From Macrolepiota albuminosa (Eukaryota; Basidiomycota; Agaricomycetes; Agaricales; Agaricaceae), in NCBI GenBank assembly GCA_027475525.1, contig JAMWFC010000009.1, forward strand, positions 1,054,001 to 1,118,000: 64,000 bases of DNA, written 5' to 3'. The position numbers were made by a program, and so were the translations under genes. The notes below the pieces were generated by a model that was not told the origin of the DNA, ran no database searches, and saw nothing but the letters and a program-made list of their open reading frames with translations. Shown in pieces: positions 45,061 to 54,408 of the stretch; positions within the stretch are counted from its first letter, which is position 1, and each line of letters starts with the position of its first letter.

Positions 45061-46895
45061 CTGTCTTATCATATAGTGTATCGTAGTTTGTCGCATCGTT
45101 GTTTGAGTAACACAAGGCGTTTTTCATAGAGGCTCACACAAAATAATTTCGTTTCAACCAGCGTAAATCCAAAAGTTGGACAGATTGAATATCTCCTCAC
45201 ACTGTATTGATTGAGGGGGGGAGGGGGGGTTATTTTATTTTTATTATTATATATATATTTTTTCCTTTTACCCACCGTATTATTCCGATCTGGATGGAAC
45301 AATAAGTAACAAGTAGATCTACAGAGACGGTGTTTGCCTCTGGCAGCTGTCCATTGAGAAAGTATATGACATCATAGGATGTCAGCCAGTCCATTCAAGC
45401 AAGATAACACATTTTCCAGAATGTACAATAACATCTCCTATTAGGAAGCTAGGCGCAAGACGTCCGGTATAAGAAACCCACAGAAAGTAAACAGACAACA
45501 GGAGGAGCAACATATGAAAGGCATAGAAAAAATGGTAAGAACATAAAGAGAGCGGAATAAAGTGATAGGATTATGTACATTCATTATGTGACAAACAACA
45601 CAATATTCATACATAATGTCAAATATACATGCATCACATAATGTATACTACATATTTGTACCGTTAATAATCTGTTGTCTAGATCTTTAGGAGATGGCAT
45701 ACCACCAGATAAATCTATAGGTTTACCGTGTACTTTCCTATCAATCAGCCAACCAAATGATGATGTATAGACTCACGTGTAATAAGTCGTCAGGTTATTT
45801 ATTCAGTAAGCACAAGTTTGGACACATGATGTCCACTGTAGGTTCACATGACCAATTTTGCGACAGTCCACGTTATCTGTTTTTGTGTATATTATGTAAT
45901 TGTTTGGTGGGACAATTGGTTTGATTACAATTATTTATTTATTGTGTCATGATTTTTAATAATTGTTGAATTATAAAAAGACTAAATAATAAAATTGAAT
46001 AACGAATTCATAAATGTGACTCTGTATTATGTAACTGTTTGGTTGAATGATTGTTCAGAGAGTACGTAATGAGCACACATTTATACATTTACTTGTTGTC
46101 ATGCCACTTTGTACAATGCTATCCAACAAGAAAAACCGGTTTCTACTTTTAAAAGCAGGAAAAACAAATTTTTATTCTTTTCTTTTTTTTTAAAAAAAAA
46201 GAAAGATAAAAAGGTACAAATTTACGGTAATTTAAAACGACTTGTTATATGTGTATATTTGATGTTATGTATTATTATTTTGTTTCTTATATATTAAACT
46301 ATGTACATAATCCTTGAACTCTTCTTTCTCTGAGGTGCTCTCCACCTTTCTATGCTTTTCAGTCTGTTGTTTTCTTTTGGTGGTTTCTTATACCTGCTAT
46401 GATACATCTAGTTTTTTCTTGCAAAATGCTATTAGATGCTCTGGAAAATGCATTATCACCACCGCTTGGTTGTACTTGTACTCGCATTCTATGTTGCCGT
46501 AGACTTGCTCAACGGACACCTGATGGAAGCAAATACCATCACTGTATATCGAATTGTTATTTATTACTCACTCATGGCTAGAACACTCCGATGGGTAAAA
46601 TTATATCAAGTAATATAGTACAGAAAGCACGTCCATCTGCTCGATCTATAGATTCACGTGAGTTAAAATGAAACGTTTATGCACGAACATCTATGGAAAA
46701 TATGACACGTTACTCATATACCAATGGGATGACCTACAATACACAAAAGTGATAAACAGACCAATAGTTGAATTATCGTTAAAACATATAGTTAGTGTGA
46801 ACTCACTCATTTACACGACGAATGTATGCTGTCGATGTGTCTTCTCAATATATCTTCATATATGTTTACATTTGTTGTTCTACTCACATAACATC
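45061..46895. other. AT-rich spacer between the inverted ORF copies
   Basis: Strongly AT-rich. It contains a G-run (ggggggaggggggg at about 45217-45230), a short AT microsatellite next to it, and homopolymer A/T at about 46180-46205. Two copies of the dispersed motif described separately are at about 45893 and 46028. No gene is supported. Confidence 0.45.
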
Positions 46896-48290
46896 ATGTC
46901 CGCACTTTCCATCGCCAATATCCAGTGTTGGCGCCCCCACACTTCCGCCACATTATCGAGTGGCAGACGGATGAGAGAAATAGCAGACATTGCTTTGTCT
47001 ACAGTATCCAGTCGGTACTTCGATATATTGATGTGGGCGAACGTTACCGATCTAGTGTTCTAGTGAGTTTTTATGAGCATTTTAGCGTGTATAGGCAGTT
47101 TTCTAATGTCAAATTTATATATTACTGACAGCTTTTATGCTCATAGAGACCATAACGCACGACATCTCACGTTGAAGAGATTCGACCAAGAATGTCGTCT
47201 CGTTGCAGCTTTTCACCTATATCCAAGCGACAAAGAGCCACAATTAGACGAAGCATACACTTATTCATATTTCGGTGAATCGTACAGCTGGACGGCTCAG
47301 AGCATAACAGTAATGCACATTGTTCTGGCTAGCGTAACTCGTCATCACATTCTCAACACTGCTTTGAGAGAAATTGTAAGTATTTTGTCTTCCGGTATTT
47401 CATTGTCTAATTTTATTAGTGCAGGCACATTACAGAGCTCACATGAGCGTAACGTATGTATTCGATCTGTATTTTCTATGTAAGTGAGTTTAATTTTAAC
47501 ACGTACTGAGCCTTATCAATTTCACAGATAATTCGCATATGTTATTGTAGTATCAAATCATTGTATGTTTACATTTTATTGTAGTAAATACGCATTGTAT
47601 TCATCTATCAACATACATGTATCTCCATCGTATTTAAAACAAGGACTATTTAAAATAACAATAAAATAAATAAATAAATAAAAATAAATAATAAATGTTG
47701 TGTAAGCGTTCAGTTGGACGGCCTGTTCACTTATTATTATTAATTATTGGTCTGGGCACATGATACCATGTCATGGTCCTTCCACCATTCCACATGTCCA
47801 ATTCCACGTGAACATTCTACATTACCTGAATTTTACACGTAATCATATAATACATAAGCGTTCGATGGGACGATTGATTCACTTATATTTAATTATTTAA
47901 TTATTTAATTATTTTACTATTGTTTGCTGTTTATTAATTTATAAATTACTTAAATAATAAACCAATTTTAATACATGCGAATACATATTATATCAGCATT
48001 TGGATGCACGACCAACCAGCCTTTTACCAGTTAAACAACAATAAAATAAAATAAATAAATAAATAACTAAAATACTTAAGTAAACTGGTTGTTCCACCAA
48101 ATACTTATATAACATGCACCTTTGTTCGCTCGATAAGTATACTGAGGAGTGTCTTTATGGACTACTTAATTCTTAGATAGCTATAGTTAATGAAAATACA
48201 GCATAGATAAAAATAAACGAATATTCATTATGGGTGCATTTAACATATTATGTCAGCATTCAGATATACGACCACCAATAATTTTTTAAT
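45888..48290. repeat. Dispersed ~40-bp motif, at least six diverged copies
   Basis: A loose consensus TGTcAGCgTTyGgTgGgACGAcc-gTTCACTTATtattta recurs at about 45893, 46028, 47700, 47851, 47990 and 48246, plus one inverted copy at about 48075. Copies differ but share the order GTAAGCGTT, GGACGA, TTCACTTATTA. Short AAAT and TTAAT microsatellites (47660-47697, 47885-47925, 48040-48066) lie next to several copies. Confidence 0.4.
46896..47487 (+). CDS. Unrecognised spliced ORF, inverted copy B
   Basis: Exons 46896-47062, 47132-47379 and about 47428-47487 give roughly 155 residues starting MSALSIANIQCW. Core segments are 'MREIADIALSTVSSRYFDIL', 'FYAHRDHNARHLTLKRFDQE' and 'DEAYTYSYFGESYSW'. Splice sites are canonical (GTGAGT, GTAAGT) and each join keeps the frame. 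The homologue at 44353-44846 is head-to-head with it. The protein family is not recognised. Being duplicated within a repeat-rich block suggests it belongs to a mobile element or was captured by one. Confidence 0.45.
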
Positions 48291-48348
48291 ATTATATGAC
48301 CTTGCATCGTCCAAATTCACGTGAACTATCCTGATTTTGCAAGGGATC

Positions 48349-48502
48349 GTTTGAACAATATGACCTATAGCCTTAAATACACAGACTTGATTCAAACTAA
48401 ACAACTCCCCATCAGTAATATACAAGTTTGAACAATATGACCTATAGCCTTAAATACACAGACTTGATTCAAACTAAACAACTCCCCATCAGTAATATAC
48501 AA
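48349..48502. repeat. Exact 77-bp tandem duplication
   Basis: 48349-48425 equals 48426-48502, with differing flanks. Probable contig-overlap artefact. Confidence 0.95.
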
Positions 48503-48703
48503 TCACACCACTCTAATGTATAACACTATTGTTGCTTTACTACCTCTACATACTCGTATATCCAACGTATCTAGACTGCCTTCTTCAACAATCAATCTTC
48601 TACTAGTAATTAAACCGTCATGGAACCACACCCTCAAGGACGAATCCACGTACCGACAAGTAAAATGATTGTTTGCAAAATATATGATATCTTTTAGGAT
48701 ATA

Positions 48704-49168
48704 TCATCTGTCTCCCGACCCATAAACTAGCACATCGATGTATCTATTAATTGCTATGTCAATTGACGCCACATCAAAAGACAATATTGTTGCTGTGTAT
48801 ACTGTTCTCATTATTCTAACTAATTCAGATGTGCACATTCTGCACCGAGATTCGGTAAGAAACTCCATGCTTCTTAGAAAATGTTGTATTGATGGTTGTG
48901 AATTATCTAGTATGGCAATCTGACACGAATTCAATGTAACAGCTCTTCTGTTAACTGCATGACCACATGGACAGTGCATGTATGACATGTATACATTTTG
49001 CCTGTATGTAAGCAACTCTTCAATCACAGCATGAACACTCATTAGTTCACTATATAAAAAATTTCTCGGATTGCGATTGTTCATACAATTTCTCAAATCC
49101 TCTCTTGCATCTTCTAGTGTGATTTTACTTTTGTGCATTGATAAGAATCTGCTCTCTATGCTTCGCAT
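48704..49168 (-). CDS. Repeat-associated ORF with CPCGH cysteine motif
   Basis: 154 codons starting MRSIESRFLSMHKSK. It contains MHCPCGHAVNRR and, about 40 residues later, SRCRMCTSEL, so four cysteines and a histidine could bind a metal. The minus-strand sequence upstream (49170-49330) continues in a protein-like style ('WDINYAKHREQ'), so the gene is probably longer and fragmented. It lies in the AT-rich repeat block and is most likely transposon-derived. The family is not recognised. Confidence 0.4.
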   Translation of the reverse strand: MRSIESRFLSMHKSKITLEDAREDLRNCMNNRNPRNFLYSELMSVHAVIEELLTYRQNVYMSYMHCPCGHAVNRRAVTLNSCQIAILDNSQPSIQHFLRSMEFLTESRCRMCTSELVRIMRTVYTATILSFDVASIDIAINRYIDVLVYGSGDR

Positions 49169-49353
49169 AATTGATGTCCCAAATGATCAGAAATTCATCG
49201 ACCATAGTGACATGTCTTCTTGCCACATATTGTACAATATAGTTATCACTGCGTTGTATGTGCAACTGTTGGCATTTCACTTAGTTCCAACCAGTCCTCC
49301 ACATCTGTCCACATTTAATTCCTGTTCACCGCTTATAATATGTTTCAAAATTT

Positions 49354-49800
49354 TCAAATTGGGCAAACCATCGTCATGGTTTTGGTTTGTTTTGCTGGGT
49401 ATTGGTTGAGTATGCGAGTTTCTTTAGCTGGAATAAATCTGCTTTTAGGGGACTGCGGTAGCTTAATAGGTTTATCTTCATTAGCAAACTGCCATTTGAT
49501 ATCCGGGAATGATGCGTCATTGTAAGGGTCCTTGTCACTCCACTGTAAGGCCGTATGAAGGTTAGGGGGCATGTAACCTTTTTGTTTGCATTGTCTAAAT
49601 GAATAGATTAGATTGGCTCGTCTAGGTGAATCAACAAAACCTTTAGGAAGCTGGTTCATATATCTGACTTTGGTTATTTCATCGAGCAGTTCCAAATCAC
49701 AAAATGCCCTGTGCAATGCCCCACTCGCTTTGCCTTGTATTTTGTTCACATCAAATCCTTGAATAATGAGCGTCCCTGCAGCTGTAGCGCTGCGAGATAG
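49354..49800 (-). pseudogene. Repeat-associated ORF fragment, family not recognised
   Basis: An open minus-strand frame from about 49800 to 49354 reads 'SATAAGTLIIQGFDVNKIQG', 'ALHRAFCDLELLDEITKVRY' and 'GYMPPNLHTALQWSDKDPYN'. The composition and conserved look suggest a real protein segment of a multicopy basidiomycete element, but I cannot name it. It lacks a clear start and is bordered by the copia-type LTR end at 49923. Confidence 0.4.
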
Positions 49801-50112
49801 TGCAGTGTAGTAGGCTTAATGCGATTGACACTTGGTCAAGTCTACCAGATTGTAAGGTCTAGTCTTTCCTTGACTTGCATAATCCATTATTGCGTAGTTT
49901 ACTAATATTACAGGGTTTTAACAGTTCATGATACATTATCTACATAAATTGACATATCAGAACTTATAGCCTATGTACCTGATATATTGCTAGAAATCAA
50001 GCCGTATTGGATCTATGATCAGATGTATAAGTCAGTCTTCAGTCTCATTATAATTGACTATCATTATACTGTACCTAAGATCAAATGCATAAGTCAGTCT
50101 AAGTATACAGTA

Positions 50113-50305
50113 TGTTAGACTGGGAAGATAGGATGATGTTACCACAACAAACATTATGCTGGGCCAGGCACTACTCTTCACCTTGTGATGGGCCCAGGCA
50201 CCACCTTTATTTCACACTTGGCCACCACCCATCACACTCGAACAATGGTACAAATATACAGATATACAGACAAGATAGAAACAACATCCTCAGTCATTTA
50301 TACAA
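50113..50305 (-). mobile_element. Truncated copia-type LTR, minus orientation
   Basis: On the plus strand it begins TGTTAGACTGGG, which is the end (CTAACA) of a minus-strand LTR. It runs to the hairpin half 'cctcagtcatttatac', and is cut by the next LTR at 50306, which carries the same hairpin in the opposite direction. The first half of this LTR is missing. Confidence 0.35.
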
Positions 50306-50762
50306 TGTTAGAACCTATACAGATAGCAGTAAGTGATTTAATCCTCAGTCATGTATAAATGACTATATTGCATGATCGTACCTATACAGATAGCAGTAAG
50401 TGATCTAATCTGTAGTACAATGTAAGTGTAAGTAATATCTGTAGTGTTTGAGTTACTCACTCTCAGTCGTGTATAAATGACTGAGGATGTTGTTCTATGT
50501 ACATAGTATATATATGTATCTATGGACAATGGTGTGATTGTGTGATACTCTATATTGTCAAAGCAAGGAATGAAAGAAAAAGATCATACGCTGGCCATTG
50601 TTGGCCACCCTGATGCATGTGAGGTTGCCGGTGATTCCAACATACAAGACTGAGGGTGAACAAAACATTTACTTTACTTTAGCTACAATTAACTGACCAT
50701 AACACTACAGTATCACAACTGAAATTGTATTGTATAGATATTTGTGATACTGAACTCTAACA
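50306..50762 (+). repeat. 5' LTR of a decayed copia element
   Basis: Starts TGTTAGAACC, ends CTCTAACA, 457 bp, with the copia hairpin 'ctcagtcgtgtataaatgactgag'. It is followed at 50763 by GGTTATGGGCTT, the same initiator-tRNA-Met-type primer site as in the intact element at 27-32 kb. Confidence 0.65.
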
Positions 50763-50910
50763 GGTTATGGGCTTTTGATTGCATGATTCCTCTCTGAACA
50801 GTATCACAAATCTGATCTTTGGACCTCCGAGTCTTGTCTCTTCACACACCATGTTGTGTATTCTATCTCTCTAGAGCTCTTATCCTTTGGCTAAGTCTAT
50901 TGCATCAGCC

Positions 50911-51350
50911 ATGTCACCAACTTTACCTTCTGCTATTCTGTCTAGCAACTTTATGAACCCATCCATGCTAGAGCACATCATCCACTACAGCTGGGACAGC
51001 ACCAAGTTCAGTAGGGCTGAAGAGAACTTTATCCAGTGGACCAAGAAACTAAAGGATGCCCTGATCCTTAATAGCATGTCTTTGCCTCCATCATCCCATG
51101 CCCTGTCACTTCCATCAAGCCTCACACTAATGCAAACTGGTCTATGAATGATTGATTTGCAATCATATTTTTGAAGACTGCATTGAAAGACACTGAGCAT
51201 TGAGACCTAGTTACAGACAAAAGCGTGAACCTTTGTTTCAAAGTCCTAAAAACTTGTGCCCAGCAAGAGGGCCCCATCAAGCAGATTGCCCTTTTACAAG
51301 AGGCCTTGTCCACCTACTGTTCCTCATCAGAACTTCTGCCAACCACTGCT
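50911..51350 (+). pseudogene. gag: Copia gag relic, left part
   Basis: Begins MSPTLPSAILSSNF at 50911, with the Gag-like 'ENFIQWTKKLKDALILNSM'. Further right, in a shifted frame, comes 'CAQQEGPIKQIALLQEALST'. Internal stops show decay. The frame stops abruptly at 51350 and resumes at 62858 beyond two inserted elements. Confidence 0.6.
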
Positions 51351-51641
51351 TGTTAGAATCCTTAACCTGATACAATAGTAAGTTTCTATGGCAGTCAAGT
51401 TAGTGTGTAAGTTTAGTCATATGTGTAGAATCTACTCACCCTCAGTTCAATGTTATAATTGACTGAGGGTGTCTACTGCACTTGGCTGTATTTATATGTA
51501 GACATAACAATGGTGTGATTAGTGAGGACAGGCACAAAGGAAGAGTGATGGAGTTAATGATAATAAATGGACAATGCAGAGGAGAAAACTGTCACGACCC
51601 CTCCCCTCCGGGCCCACCCCGGGACACCCCCAGAACACCCT

Positions 51642-51798
51642 CCGGGACCCTCCCTCCGACCCCACAGGACACGCCCCGCCATCACGACTGCCGACACCGC
51701 CATCACGCGCATCAAGGACCGGGACCCTCCCTCCGACCCCACAGGACACGCCCCGCCATCACGACTGCCGACACCGCCATCACGCGCATCAAGGACCG
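51642..51798. repeat. 77-bp tandem duplication inside the gypsy 5' LTR
   Basis: Period 77 bp; the match extends 3 bases beyond one unit by chance. The 3' LTR and the LTR at 63228 have a single copy. Confidence 0.95.
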
Positions 51799-52002
51799 CC
51801 ATCAGCCACCACCAGCCCCGATCAACGATCGGATCACGCAACTCGTTCCGGCCATCGCGCATCACGCATCACGGCTCCATCCGCGCCAATTGATTGCGTG
51901 CCCCACACACGTGATCCCGGTATGCAGCCCCTGCTGCTACTCAATAACCCCCAGAACCCATCCCAGACATCCCGGAACCCCGAGACCCGGCCCCGTAGTA
52001 CT

Positions 52003-52043
52003 TATAGCATAGTTCCCTGTTGTATTCGCCAGTCTTGATATTA
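52003..52043 (+). promoter_or_regulatory. Gypsy TATA box and predicted transcript start
   Basis: TATAG at 52003-52007 lies 28 nt before AGTCTTGATATTA (52031-52043). That 13-mer is the exact reverse complement of the first 13 bases after the LTR. Both the TATA-like box and the 13-mer are kept in the much more diverged LTR at 63228-63997, so they are probably constrained. I predict transcription starts at about 52031. Confidence 0.6.
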
Positions 52044-52417
52044 CATACACTGTTACTTTGCTTTACTTGGATTGTTGCGTGCCCCCTATTTGATTGGTAC
52101 GCATTGACTGGCACGCTTGACTGGCACGCTTGGATATTCGCGTGCTCTAAGACTGGTACGCACTTCGCGACTTTAACTTACTAACTTGGTCTCGTCTTAG
52201 AACCTCCGGTTCACGACTCGACCCCCACCCAAACTCCCCAGTTACCCACCACCCAGAGCCCCTGGACTAAGTCCCCTCTCCTGGGATTTCCCTGTCCACG
52301 TCTTGAACCCCGGAGTCCTCGCCCCGGAGTTCCAGACACCCAAGTATCCGTGGATCAAGTCCGCATTGTAAGGGCGATTGCTTTTCCGGAAAGCCCCCGA
52401 CTCAGTGGAACCTGACA

Positions 52418-52430
52418 TAATATCAAGACT
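52418..52430 (+). other. Putative self-priming primer-binding site of the gypsy element
   Basis: TAATATCAAGACT begins at the first base after the LTR and pairs perfectly with 52031-52043 in the LTR. It does not resemble the usual tRNA 3'-end complement. This is the arrangement of Tf1-type self-primed elements, where the RNA 5' end folds back as primer. Confidence 0.6.
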
Positions 52431-53382
52431 CCCTCCTTACACCGTTCTTGATGGCTACGTATACTCATACTTACTACCCCACGGGCTATCAGACCGACCC
52501 CTACGGACGTCCGGTCCCCGATCACTACTCTGCACAAACCCCCCGCCCCGTCTACCCACCCCTCCCGTACGAACCTCAGTACCTCCATCGCCACTGGGCC
52601 TCCGACCCATCCCTCTATGATCTGGGGCCCTCTGCCAGCTGGGCCCCTCCGCCCAACTTAGCCATGGCATGACCCGTGGAGGTCCTCTCGTACCGGAGCA
52701 TCCCTGGGGGTCTACCAGAGACACCACCAGTCCTCAGTGGACCTCGCCCGGTACCTCCCAGCGAGGGCCCCTTTGCGCCCCCCCCTACTACGGCTACCAG
52801 CGCCCCGTTCCCCAACCCCGAGAACCCCAAGGACCCCCCTACCCTGACTACCCCCCTCGTCACTACCTGGCCGCCGCCCCACCCGCTCGAACCCCTCCCT
52901 CACCAATGGGATGACAACGCCTTGAGGAGTATGAACGGCAATGGGACGAAGTACTCCGCTCACTCAGGATCTCGCCAGAGGACTTTGCGCAACGGGCAAG
53001 GGTGCTGCTCATGGAATTCGGACACGACGACTTCACAGGCACACCGGAGGACTGGGCCCATTGCTTGGTCGAATTCGGGGAGCGCCTCATGAGAGGGAAA
53101 CTCCCGGAGCAAACTATGGTAAAGTATAGGCGCAATACGATCCTCCGAGAAGAATTGCAGCAGCTACTCGACGAAGTCTACGTGTCCCCCCTCCCCTCGA
53201 CCCCTCAACGACCCCGCGGACCCAGGTCGCTCGATTCACGTTCGACGGGAACCCCTGGAGCCGGCCCCGGCAGCCCCGACAGCCCCTGCGGACCCCACTC
53301 CGGAACAACAACAACAGGAAGAGCGACAAAATGCCTCAGCCATACTGCGGTCCCTCAACCCGACTGGAGGCCTCTTCAATCA

Positions 53383-53537
53383 ACCCGCTGCCCGCACGGT
53401 AGGCTTGTCAACTCGCCGCAGGGCTAACTCTGTTCCTAGTACCTTCGAGACCTGGGGACACCCGCTGCCCGCACGGTAGGCTTGTCAACTCGCCGCAGGG
53501 CTAACTCTGTTCCTAGTACCTTCGAGACCTGGGGACA
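53383..53537. repeat. 77-bp tandem duplication in gypsy gag
   Basis: 53383-53459 equals 53460-53536 (match extends 1 base). Removing one copy keeps the frame open from 'ILRSLNPTGGLFNQPA' into 'RRRANSVPSTFETWG'. Confidence 0.95.
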
Positions 53538-54254
53538 GCCCCAGAGACCCCTGGAACCACTCCCGCGAAGGGACAACGCCCGACCCCCGGCCCCAGCGAA
53601 CCCCGGTAGACCCCGCGTGGACACCCCTAGCACGGACGACATGCTGTGCTACATCGACGAGCTCATGCGTGGCAACAACAAACCACGTCCTGCGCCTGCG
53701 CCTGTTCCGGTACCGCCCCCTGCGTCAGCCCTGGCCCCTTCAGAATGCAACTTCCGCCACGATCCGCCACCCCACTTCGACCTACGAAACCCCCCACGAC
53801 CCCCGATGCAAGCATGACCCTCCCGGGTTGAACGTCCCCCGCGCAACCCGGCACCCGACCCCCCTCCGCCCGACCCGACACCGCCGAACCCTCCCCGACC
53901 GCCTCCGCCACCCCCAGCCGAACCTCGAGGACGACCTCCAGGACCCCCACCTCCGCCACCCCCCGCGTGGAGACCTGGGCCTCCCTCCAGCAGGAACGAA
54001 CCCCCCTGGGATAACGGACCCCCCGGGCGTGGACCCCCAGGTGAGCCACCCGGAGGAGGCCCTCCAGGCGGGTGGGGTCCCGCCCTTGGTGCTTTTCCTC
54101 CTCAAGGAGGGGGGGGTAATCACTACTACTACTATTACAATGCTGGCCCCCCTCCCCGCAACGCTGCCGGACCGGACGACGCTCGCGACGCCCTCGCCCG
54201 CGAAGGACGACTGGACATTCAAAAGCCCGACGCTTTCACGGGCCGGGACCCCTG

Positions 54255-54408
54255 AAAATGGCGTACCTTCCTCACTCAGTGTCTCAATACATTCCAGGCA
54301 AAGCCGCTCACATTTCAGGTTGACAGCTCCCAAAATGGCGTACCTTCCTCACTCAGTGTCTCAATACATTCCAGGCAAAGCCGCTCACATTTCAGGTTGA
54401 CAGCTCCC
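54255..54408. repeat. Exact 77-bp tandem duplication in gypsy gag
   Basis: 54255-54331 equals 54332-54408. Removing one copy restores the capsid frame. Confidence 0.95.

Larger units (their letters stand above)
51590..52417 (+). repeat. 5' LTR of the gypsy element
   Basis: Starts TGTCACGACC and ends ACCTGACA; 828 bp including one 77-bp duplication (51642-51798 region). Without it the length is 751 bp, exactly that of the 3' LTR. The two LTRs differ at about 29 sites by my alignment, about 27 of them transitions. Confidence 0.93.

Noticed and set aside
51519..51865. Overlapping long frames on both strands in the gypsy LTR
   Set aside because: The GC-rich LTR has few stops; the frames have no motif and include the 77-bp artefact.
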